Assembly (NCBI RefSeq): GCF_000005505.3
Contig: NC_016134.3
Location: 34,472,150 to 34,536,149, forward strand
Source of the DNA: Brachypodium distachyon
Taxonomy: Eukaryota > Streptophyta > Magnoliopsida > Poales > Poaceae
DNA length: 64,000 bases
Direction of reading: 5' to 3'
Part shown: positions 25,501 through 34,731 of the stretch, one piece after another
How the letters are laid out: each line of letters starts with the position of its first letter
Position numbering within the stretch: the stretch's first letter is position 1
Notes under the pieces: generated by a model
The model's input: the letters and a program-made list of their open reading frames with translations, nothing else
Databases searched by the model: none
Told to the model about the DNA's origin: nothing
Made by a program: the position numbers and the translations under genes

Positions 25501-27836
25501 TTCTTGTTTTGTCTTTTTAGAATCACCATATTCGACTACTTCTGATACTACGATGTGTTCGCAGTTTCAACTTGGAAACAGTAGTGCATTCATGTTACTA
25601 GTAAAAACTGAATATATTTGACTATTAATGAATGATGGATGAAAATTGAGACGATTGTAATTGTGTATGCTAGAATACATATGATTGATAGCAGGTACCA
25701 GTTTTGTGGCACCATTTCAGTAAAAGTTTAAAAAATACATAGATGGTGCATTTTAGGTCATCTCCATTTTCCACCCATCTTACTGCAGTTATCACACGCA
25801 TACATTACCACCCAACTGATCCATTTCCCTCTTGAGTAAAAGGACTTTACATGGTTCCTGCAATTACAAATGCTGGAGCTAGCATAACTGTCCATTTGAG
25901 ATGGTTATTGACATAACTTAGTCAAGCTAAGATGATAACTCAAAAATACAAAATATGTAATTTACCCCCATTTAAAACATGCACGTACTGATATATGGCA
26001 ATAAGAAACTATCTCCAGATAATAGAAAATTAGAAAAATCAGATAGAGCCCGTTCATCTAAAAAACCATGAGGTTATTGGCTACTTCTATAGTTATATGT
26101 GTAGTCTTGTAGCTGTATGGCCATTATGCTATTTTAGTACCTATTGTAAATTATTCCAGTCGTAATGGGGATCACATCTGATGACATGTTTCCATCATTT
26201 TGCCTTTTGCAGAGGGTTATGAACGTCTAGCGCGTGCCCGACTTGGTATACCAGAAGTTGAAGAAGATATGTTTGCAGATACCACAGAGGATGACCCAAC
26301 TACCTCGTCTGTGCTGGAGATGGACCATGGTCCTTCAGCTGCCAATACCTCTGCAACAACTGTTCCATCAAATGATGATGATAGTAACTTTGACATGTTT
26401 GGGGACAATGATAACCCTGATGTCAATTGTCATTCTGATGCGAAAACCTTAGATGCAGAGAGTAAGTTATCCCAGTGCCTCTTCTTTATGCTGAGCAATG
26501 ATACCCTCCCCTTTCTTCATTTTTTTTTTTCATCTGGTACTTTACAGTATTTGGTAGTAACAACAACTTTTGGTTATGCTTGCAGAAGCTGGTAATGGGA
26601 GTGCGGACTCAGATTATGTATATGATCCATCTTCTGGGTAGGTTATAGGTTTTACCTGTACTATTTGCCCCAGTTGCACTTTCTTTAAGTATATAAATAT
26701 TAGGTTTTCTTTACGACCAGAGTTATGTTATAGTTGGCTGTACTATTTGCCCCAGTTGCACTTTCTTTAAGTATATAAATATTAGGTTTTCTTTACGACC
26801 AGAGTTATGTTATAGTTGGCTGTCGTACTATTGACTTTGTTACTTCTGTTGATTATACTTCCTTTTTTATTATTATGTAGTTACTACTATAGCAGCAGCA
26901 CAGGCTATTACTATGATTCTGCATCTGGGTTTTATTGCTCTGCATCTACAGGAACCTGGTATTTTCCTTTTGCATATGTCTTTCATTCAGTCAATTTATG
27001 TGCGACACCACTTTCTGCTGGATGCAGCAACAATCTGTTGTGTTAGGACTACTATGCTTTATGTTTTCCTGACATACCATGGTTCCCTTTTGGTTAGCTG
27101 TACGTTAGTGGTAATCTTTACTCGGTTACTCCTATAAAAGACTCAATTGTTTCGGCGGTCTGTCACCTTCGGACCACGTCTTTTTTTTTGCATCACTTGT
27201 TGATGTAACACAAATTATTGAGATGACCTGAGTACATGATCTAAGATAATAGTACAACATTCTCTTTAAACAAGATTTTTTAAGTCCTTACAGTATCAAT
27301 TGCTTGGAGGAATCCAATACCGTTGTAGTAAAAAAGGTGTACCCCATGGTTCATTTTAAGTGGGTAACTACTGCTCGTGAAGCACCTCTACCCCATGATT
27401 GATTTTAAGTAGGGTCCCAGGTTGAAGTATTTTTATGTTTCATATTTGATGCATGGTCAAATAGCTACAAAATTTATCCAACATAGCTTTTGACACAAGG
27501 TTTGGCTTTGTCAGTTTAAACGGACACTGGTCTGTGGAGACAGGGCTCACATCCAAACCATTCTGTCCCTGTCATCCTATGTAACCCACTGAAGGATATG
27601 CAGGCTCTGCTTTTTTTTTTCTTTAGCAGAACAAAGTTCTTAGTCTGTATCCATATGATATACCTTCAATTTTTGTAAATGACAGAACCCAGTCTATGTG
27701 CCGGCAGTATATATACTGATGTGTTATATCAATGTGCAGGTACTCCTACGATGAACAATCAGGCACATACAATGAAATGCAGGGTGAACAAACTGGCACA
27801 CACAAAGAAATACAGGGAGATAGCGTCAAGGAGTAG
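22511..27836 (+). CDS. LIN1: LIN1/CD2BP2-like U5 snRNP-associated protein with OCRE-like repeat
   Basis: Ten exons (22511-22599, 22720-22924, 23796-23921, 24011-24163, 25175-25304, 25426-25467, 26213-26461, 26586-26637, 26881-26958, 27740-27836), all GT-AG and phase-consistent, give 406 residues. Conserved blocks: an N-terminal RRVRFPKGKK basic motif, a DDGIQIEPFNLEQEREEGYFDENGNF-type block (about 100-125), DAWLDNVEVD, and ERLARARLG before an acidic Asp/Ser-rich linker. The C-terminus is an aromatic repeat (YYYSSSTGYYYDSASGFYCSAS..WYSYDEQSGTY) of OCRE type. CD2BP2 in animals and Lin1 in yeast belong to the U5 or tri-snRNP assembly pathway, and a nuclear pre-mRNA splicing role is inferred. The family's usual C-terminal GYF domain was not seen; the OCRE-like segment stands in its place. 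Intron 4 holds a Stowaway MITE and intron 8 an 82-bp tandem duplication. Confidence 0.9.
24292..24404. mobile_element. Stowaway MITE (113 bp) in LIN1-like intron 4
   Basis: TA flanks at 24290-24291 and 24405-24406. Ends ctccctccgtcccatatta and the complementary taatataggacggagggag. The terminal repeats differ by about one base, so this is one of the best-preserved copies here. Confidence 0.93.
26656..26819. repeat. 82-bp tandem duplication in LIN1-like intron 8
   Basis: Two copies, 26656-26737 and 26738-26819, appear identical by eye; a third repeat start (ctgt) begins at 26820. The unit contains atataaatattaggttttc. The duplication lies between exon 8 and exon 9 and leaves both splice sites intact. 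Confidence 0.92.
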
Positions 27837-28583
27837 CCAAGTCGTAGCCAAGGTTACCCCGGTGTTTTCCAGTGCAGGGTGTAACTTCAGTTTTTCATTA
27901 GAGGGCTATTTGGATCTCAACTTCCAAGATAGAATTGCCTATCCTTGCAGTGTCATATGTAGAAGGGAAAGATCATGAGATGTCGGCATATTGCTGGTTG
28001 CAGAGCTTTGAATTGTCATTTTGTACCACTTGCGTCGACTCGTTTGCACTGACCCCATCTTGATCTTAAAATCTGTGACACGTGTTGTGATATATAGCCC
28101 TCGTATTTGCATTGGGCAAACTTGGAAACTGGAGGTTTAAGTGAAACTTTATCAGATGATGAGACCGAAAGAAGCATCGGTTGAATGGTCGTTCCTGATT
28201 TAAGTTGTTTTTAACATCGTCTGTGATTTATTTTAATTTTAGAAAATCTCAGGTCAAGTATGTGAGCAAGAAGCAAGAACGAAATAATGCAACGAAAATT
28301 GTGCGCGAGCTTCAATTTAGGAATTTTCAAATCACCTCGGTTGCATATTTCTGATACGGTTCTCATACAGGAACGGGGTCGTGTAGGTGATATGTGGTTG
28401 CTGTGGTCTACGAAAGGCCTCGTGATCGGATCGACGGAGATACGGATCCGTGACGGGCGGAGCAAACCGACACGAATTGGACGGAACCGACACAAAGAAC
28501 CGAATGGTTCTTTGTGTTAACAAAGGCGTGAGCCGTGTGAGTGCGTTTTCTGACCTACTTCCTCCATTCCTAAGGTTTTGCTA

Positions 28584-28700
28584 CTCCCTGTGTCCATGTT
28601 ATTTGTCTTAAATTTGCCTAAATATAGATGTATCTATATTTAAAAAGCGTCTAAATACATGTAATATTTTAACAAGTATTTTACTCCTGACCGGAGGGAG
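28584..28700. mobile_element. Stowaway MITE (117 bp)
   Basis: TA at 28582-28583 and 28701-28702. The ends are ctccctgtgtccatg and ctgaccggagggag. The interior shares tttgcctaaatatagatgta and gcgtctaaatacatgtaata with the other copies. Confidence 0.85.
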
Positions 28701-28878
28701 TACTGTTTTCTAGTGGGCTGCCACGCTGTTATATCTGTTTGCACGCACAAGTGTGAAGCTTGAATTAATCTTTGTGGAGAACGAAGTTTTCCTTTTATAC
28801 AAAAAAAAACTAGACGAAAAGAGTATCCAATGCTCCTGCCCCTCTAGATATATATGACAGTGGTACCCCAAAATGTTA

Positions 28879-28990
28879 CTCCATCTGATTCATAATAAGT
28901 GCCTCAGATTTCCCGCTCAAAAAAAAAGTGTCTCAGATTTAGTACAATTTTGTACTAAGTTAGTCGACATTTATTATGGATTGGAGAGAG
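28879..28990. mobile_element. Decayed Stowaway-like MITE
   Basis: Left end ctccatctgattcataataa pairs with ttattatggattggagag at the right end. TA lies at 28877-28878; the right TA is displaced by two bases, indicating decay. The subterminal tcagattt motif is duplicated around an A-rich tract. Confidence 0.65.
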
Positions 28991-29540
28991 TGTAACTTTA
29001 AAAAAATTAAGAGTCGACAAGACGATGGATAATCTATAATCTTATGATCTTGTAAAATTTCAAACTAACCAAATTTGATCTGCTCATAGAGAAATAAAAA
29101 AGATAAATCTAATCATGGATTGGTTTGAGTCTTTTGTACTTTTTGTGTGACACTATACACGCTAGAGTTGTCTTTTTAATTTCTCCATTGTTAGTCGAAT
29201 TTGAGTTTGAATTTGATAAAAATTATACGAATATCTAACTATCTTATATACTCTCTTGACTTTTCTAAAAAAAAGCATAACATTTTATAGGAGCACCGGA
29301 TATTCTCTCGGCGGGAGGTGCAGGATTTCGGCCCATATAGTGACGCTTTGGGCGTCTGAGTTTGACTTTTCATGGTCTCTAGTACACGCGTGGTAAAATT
29401 TACCGCTAATTTACATCACAATATCGTGGTATATGGAGTAAAAAGCTCTATTTCCACTGGAGCTTGAGGGCCCTGGGAGGGCGAGATCTGGTTCCCGTCT
29501 GGCGTGATAACCGGCATTAACGCGACATGTGATCCTGGTT

Positions 29541-30560
29541 AAGTAAAATACTCACGCGGTCGTAATATTATTGACGAGGTGTCAAGTTAGTCCTAAAATT
29601 ACTAAACTGCATATTTAGGTCCCAATTGTTTGCTAAGTGTGTCACGACAGGTCCTACGCTCGTCCAGGAGCGTTTGACCGGCCTACGTGGCGCGTTGAGT
29701 GAGTACACGTCAGCCAAAGAGCCCGCTGGACATAACTAACGTGAGGAAAAATGCATCCACGATCCTAATATTATTGACGAGGTGCAAAGTTAGTTCTAAA
29801 ATTATTAAACTGCATATTTAGGTCATAATGTTTTGTTAAGTGGGTTACGAGAGGTCCTAAGCTCGTTTAGGAGCGTTTGACCGTCCTACGTGACCGAATA
29901 CACGTCGGCTAAGGGGACTTTTGTGATAATTGGCGCTATGAATGTTACACAACACGAGGATGGTCGAAGGTGTACAGCAACGAGACGAAACTAGTAACCA
30001 AGGAGCCACGGCTCGAGGAGGCCATTGGCTGACGCGGTGTACAGCGACGGCACGCAGTGTGCTCGGGACCGCACGTAACGGCGCAAATGTTGTTCACGTT
30101 CCCGACGATACAGGGCATTAGCGCAGGACTCGCTTGTGGCTCTAGCTTCGGCGGAGAAAGACGGTCAAGGCAACGCAGCTTAGATACCGTGGGGGGCGCG
30201 GGGTCGGTCGTAGGTGTCACGGAGAACGAGGTTAGGACCTGTCGTGGCCCACTTACCAAAAAAATAGGACTTAAATATGCAGTTTTAGTAATTTTAGGAC
30301 TAACTTGGCACTTTGTCAATAATATTAGGACCGAGGGTGCATTTAATATAATTTTATAGCTTCAATCATGTCCAGCAGGCCCTTTAGCTGACGTGTATTC
30401 GGCCAGCGCGTCACGTAGGCTGGTCAAACGTTTTTGGACTAGCTTAGGACCTGTCATGACACACTCCTCCAAAAAATTGGAACTAAATATGAAGTTTAGT
30501 AATTTTAAAACTAACTTGACACCTCATCAATAATATTAGGATCGCGGATGTATTTTACTC
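29541..30560. mobile_element. Mutator-like element (MULE) with nested double TIRs
   Basis: A perfect 10-bp target-site duplication, gatcctggtt, lies at 29531-29540 and 30561-30570. The outer terminal inverted repeats are about 190 bp (29541-29735 and 30370-30560). A second, diverged copy of the same TIR is nested inside on each side (about 29750-29920 and 30225-30345). The left TIR holds the string tattattgacgaggtgtcaa. The core, about 29930-30220, is GC-rich with no recognised domain and may be captured host sequence. The TIRs resemble those of the MULE at 38542-40869. Confidence 0.85.
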
Positions 30561-30570
30561 GATCCTGGTT

Positions 30571-31402
30571 TAACACAGGACATATAAATTGCTCTAAAGC
30601 TAATATGGTCGGAGACTGTCAAGTTTTACTGTCCTTAATAATGTCCCTAGTGGCATATATCTTCCGTCCGGCTGACCGGTTGATCAGTCAAGTCAAACCC
30701 AGCTTGTATTCACACGTACGTATACATATATAAGTGCAGCTGTGTTACATGCAAGTTGCAACTTTCAAGGAGCTGCACTGATAACCATATACAGATCATG
30801 CGGCGTGTGCGCCCCATGCATTCGCATGCACGATCCATCGTGTATTGATATAGAAAAGGCCGGTGTCCCGTTCCATCGATCTAAGCTAGAATATCCTTCG
30901 TCTGAGTGACCGGTCAATTAGTCAAAAGTCAAACACAGCTTCAATTCATACGTACGTACTTGTATCTAGACTAGACATGATGCAAATTGCAACAGCAAGG
31001 ACGTACGTAAGGATCTACTTAAGCACGATCGAGACAGCACGCATTCCCGACAACCGTAAGCAAGTTTACACGGTACGTGTACGACATACGTGCGCAATGC
31101 ATATGCGGCGCACCGTAGAAGACGTACGTATCTAGCACACGTGCGAGATCGAGTTCACATGAACCACGTCCGGATATGGAAACAACCACGCACACGCAGT
31201 ACGAGCAGCTACAGCAGGGTTAGGAGAATTAATAGAAGGGCTAATAGAAAGTCGTTCTAATAAGCCCACCCGTGACACCGGCCACCCCGGCCCAGTTAAG
31301 ATCTAGTCGGAGTCGCATGAAGAGAAGTGTCATCTCCGTACTCTCGTACAATTCAAATTCTCCAGATTCACAGAACATTTTTTTGACCGACCGATCAGTG
31401 CC
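30571..31402 (+). promoter_or_regulatory. Upstream region of the small 90-aa gene, with duplicated cis-element block
   Basis: Two imperfect copies of a block of about 105 bp (30661-30770 and 30894-31000) share ccgg..gtcaa..gtcaaac..cagctt..attca..acgtacgt and end with ttgcaac..caagga. Together they carry five GTCAA sites (W-box core TTGAC on the other strand) at 30687, 30692, 30913, 30921 and 30928. Four ACGTACGT palindromes lie at 30714, 30950, 31001 and 31122. W-boxes are WRKY sites and ACGT cores are bZIP sites; regulation by these factors is inferred only. Confidence 0.5.
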
Positions 31403-31410
31403 TATAAATA
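31403..31410 (+). promoter_or_regulatory. TATA box of the 90-aa gene
   Basis: TATAAATA sits 141 bases before the ATG at 31544, a normal spacing for a plant gene with a leader of roughly 110 bases. Confidence 0.6.
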
Positions 31411-31543
31411 CGGAGCACATATGCAGCTACAGTATATACCTATCTCGGCCGATCATTGCTACTAGCTAGGACGTGCGGCGCCGACAAGCTAGGAGCAGGA
31501 AAAGAACAAGCTAGCTTGCAAGGTTGGGGTACGGCGAGCTAGC

Positions 31544-31816
31544 ATGGGCAGTCTGTCCGTCGAGGCGCAGGCCATGTCCTGCTGCTCCTGCGAGGACGAC
31601 GACGACGACGACGATGGAATGCCGCCGGAGCACCTGCGCGCCTTCGAAGCGTTCCTGGAGGAGGTGGTGCCGGTGGACATGATCATGGCGTCGCAACGGG
31701 AGGAGGAGGCGCGTCTCCGGCGCGGCGGGAAGCGGCGGAGCCACGAGGACGACATGAAGGAGAAACTCAGGCTGTGGGCAAGGGCAGTGGTCAAGCAGAC
31801 AATGCGAAGGAGATGA
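31544..31816 (+). CDS. Small acidic-basic protein, 90 aa, unknown function
   Basis: Single exon. The protein starts MGSLSVEAQ, has a CCSC motif followed by a run of seven Asp (about residues 18-24), a central hydrophobic helix-like stretch (LRAFEAFLEEVVPVDMIM, about 31-48), and a strongly basic C-terminus (RRGGKRRS, KQTMRRR). No signal peptide or membrane segment. I do not recognise the family. Support for a real gene: a TATA box at proper distance, high third-position GC as in many grass intronless genes, a compact leader, and 3' sequence that becomes AT-rich immediately after the stop. The charge polarity and basic tail would fit a nuclear or protein-binding regulator, but that is speculation. 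The overlapping minus-strand ORFs are poly-Arg/Ser by-products. Confidence 0.6.
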   Translation: MGSLSVEAQAMSCCSCEDDDDDDDGMPPEHLRAFEAFLEEVVPVDMIMASQREEEARLRRGGKRRSHEDDMKEKLRLWARAVVKQTMRRR

Positions 31817-33347
31817 TCGAGCAGTAGGCGGCACGCGCGCGTGCAATTAATGCATACATGCAAGGATATTGTCGTTGGTTTTTCTATCCTTTGTTGAGGA
31901 GTTAGCTAGATAGGCTGAACATTTGTTGGATTCATTCTATTGACATCATGTAGTTGTGCATATGTATATATACGACAGTTAATTTAGTTTGTTCTTAATG
32001 AGTGTTTATTTAAGACAGCAAGTGCATCCACAACGGTAGTGTCCACAGTAAAATAGCACGTACAATAAGTTGTATCTGTAAGCTGATTTTACATTATCTA
32101 TTGACATTAAATGTGTTGTTGTATTATGATAAAAAGGTTCAACTCTTAGTTTGACTCTTGGCGAATAGCCGGTTATCTTTTCTGTCCATTCTCTTTCTTC
32201 CTCATCAGCTCTCGAATCCATAGCTAATCCTACTTTCGATAGGACCGGTTGACAATTGAGTCCAATTTTCCCATTATTTGACTATCCACAATAGTGCGGA
32301 AAGAAAACCCGAAGGAATAGTGGCCTTGAGTTTCTCGCCCTTTTGTCCTAGGATTCGTTAATTCTCTTTCTCAATGGGATGGGGGCAAGGCTCGATGAAA
32401 ACGAGATGGGATATAGACTTCGCAGAAGGAAGAGTTAGTTACCCTCGGTCTTCCTTCTTTCCTGAGAATCAAGGAAGTAGTAGCGACAGTCCTTTATTTC
32501 CCCCTTTAGACCAACTACAACAAGCTCGCTCCTTAGGTTAGCTCTCTGCAATGCCTTGCTTATCAAAATAGGACTTTCTGTAACCTTACCTTACGCTGAA
32601 AAACTGCACTTGTTGTCTCCGCTCCACTGAAACTTATGAAAAATAATGTTATTCTATCTATATCTTCAAGAGTTCCCTAGCCTGTAAGAGTCAATCAAAA
32701 GGCCTTTGTGCATGCCCTAATTGCCAAGCCAAATATAACTTGAAAATAAGAAGTTTAATAGGCCCGCTCTGGAAAGTTAAAAATAGACAAAACTATACCA
32801 ACTGAGACACTAGTGAAAAAAAAACCTAACCTGCCTCCCAGATCGCTCTCGGGTGAATCCAGAGGCCGCCGCCGCCAAAAAAACAAGACTCTCCCGCCGC
32901 TACCCCTCCTCGCCGTCGGAGAAAGAGGCCGCCCCTGGCGGTGGACGGTGTCGGCGGGGCGTTTCCCTCCCATTTGGTAGCCTGTAGCTGCCTTCCCGTG
33001 CCGTCGCAACCTGCTCCCCATACGAGGCCACCCGGCAGCCATCCATGACCTCAGCCGGGGCTCAGCCGCCGCTCTTGGGGCCAGATCCGTAAGGCTCTAG
33101 CCATGGACGGACGAGATCCGGGGTGTGGGTCCCCCTGCGTGCCCTGCCGCTCCATCCATGTCCGCCGCTGCCCGCCCAAGAGCCGCTCCTTCCATGGCCG
33201 CCACGCCCGGTTCACGAGGCTCCACCATGCGCCTCTGCTCTGCTTTCTACAACGCCCATATCCCACCCCCTCTGCCTCAAGCCATGACGGCTGCCACTTG
33301 GGGGTCTGCGTGGGGGCTTTGCAGGGGAGCAGCGTGGAGGGGACCCC
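31817..33347. other. Intergenic region, partly organelle-like, partly GC-rich
   Basis: About 31820-32020 is probably 3'UTR of the 90-aa gene. From about 32225 to 32740 the texture (balanced GC, frequent ctttctt and gaaag words, no ORFs) resembles grass mitochondrial intergenic DNA; this is an impression, not a match. From 32830 to 33345 the DNA is GC-rich with ORFs on both strands that carry no known domain, ending exactly at the LTR start. Confidence 0.3.
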
Positions 33348-34681
33348 TGAAAGGGCATTTCCCTCCCTAAGTGTTTTGGTGTTAATGAAACATGACACGT
33401 AGACTAACCGTGTGCTCGAGTGTTTCAGATTTGAGATCAAATGGCACAAGACGGTTCGTTGCCCTCAAAAAAGAAAGAAGCGTAGCGGTGTTTAGCGGCT
33501 TTTTATTTATATTGAGTCGTAGGAACTCCGTACTATAAAGAGGGAGTCCACGTGGGAAGGTAATGGGTGAATCAACTTCACGTACACAAATCTACCATAT
33601 TTGCACCCACATGAAGCCTACCCAAAGTGAGAGAGAGTAAAGACATTTCAGAAAATCATTTCCAGTGCTCCCAGCTCTCCAGGCACCGGAACTTCCGGCC
33701 CAACCTCCGGGTGAACCTCCGAGTGCTCTCTGTTACCCCTGACTGGAATATGCGGAACTTCCTCTTGATCGCCGGAAGATCTGGCTGACCGGAACTTCCA
33801 GGGGTGCAACCGGAACTTCCACCCGTCACTACGCGAAATACACATAACGGTCAAATTTCGAGGCCACTTAAAGGGGCTTCGTCCCCAACGGGTTTCTAGA
33901 CCTAAGCACAGCCAAGAACAGTCCCTCTCTCACCCCAAGAACACAAGAGCTTCATTTTCCTTGATATCCCTCCCTAGTTCCCCCCTTTGATTCATCGTTT
34001 GAGGATTGGAGGAGAAGATCAAAATCTAGGGTTTCACCAAGTCAAAAAGTTGATTCCCCTTATTTCCTTTGTGGATTTTGTTACTCTTGGGATTTTGGGA
34101 TCCCTAGCCGGAAGATGTCTCATTAAGGCCTCTAATCTTGTGAGGAGGTGCTTGAGGATTCGGGAAGGAGTCTCCAATTAAGTTGTGGAGTTGTACCCTT
34201 CTCCTTGTTTGTAAGGGTTCGACGTTCGCCCTCAAGGAAGCCACTAGTGGAACTCACCTCACCTTTGTGGTGTCGTGAGAGCTCATTCCACCTTTGTGGT
34301 GTGGTGAGTTGGAGAATAGAGTGAGCCTTTGTGACGCTTCTACCTTTGTGGTAGAGCACTCCTCCAAACGGAGACGTACATCGACCCCAATAGGTGGAAC
34401 TCCGGTGAAATCTTCGTCTCCCCATGTGGTATCATTTTTGCCCCTTTACTTACTCGCAAAGCTTAATTATTTATCTTGTGCTTCGGCTCAAGCAAGTTTC
34501 AATTGATTACCTATTGCTTGTGCTCGTGCTTCGGCTTTTGCATCATACTAGGGGTGTTCATCATTTAGACGTTTTAGTGAACCCATGTATTGATGCTTGT
34601 ATCTCATAAAAGTGAAAATAAAAAGTAAAATTTGTTAGTCGCTTATTCACCCCCCGTCTAGTCGACCATACCGATCTTTCA
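33348..34681 (+). mobile_element. 5' LTR of a truncated LTR retrotransposon
   Basis: Begins TGAAAGGGCATTTCCCTCCC and ends CCGATCTTTCA, so it has the TG...CA form with TGAAAG/CTTTCA short inverted ends. Length 1334 bp. A primer-binding site follows one base later. The interior contains ccggaacttcc-type reiterations (33680-33830) and repeated cacctttgtggt phrases (34258-34350). No matching 3' LTR was found in the window. Confidence 0.8.
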
Positions 34682-34697
34682 ATTGGTATCAGAGCCT
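34682..34697 (+). other. Primer-binding site of the LTR retrotransposon
   Basis: attggtatcagagcct directly follows the LTR. TGGTATCAGAGC is complementary to the 3' end of initiator tRNA-Met, the usual primer of plant Copia and many Gypsy elements. Confidence 0.88.
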
Positions 34698-34731
34698 CGT
34701 CTCTTAAATAGGGCTTAACCGTCTTAAGAGT

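Larger units (their letters stand above)
27837..29530. other. 3'UTR of the LIN1-like gene and AT-rich spacer
   Basis: The 3'UTR probably extends to about 28100-28250. The rest holds two Stowaway copies, listed separately, and AT-rich DNA without a supported gene. ORFs at 28287-28520 on both strands have no recognisable motif. Confidence 0.4.

Noticed and set aside
31489..31863. Minus-strand ORFs opposite the 90-aa gene
   Set aside because: Products are Arg/Ser/Val low-complexity mirror images of the GAC and GGA repeats; no promoter on that strand.
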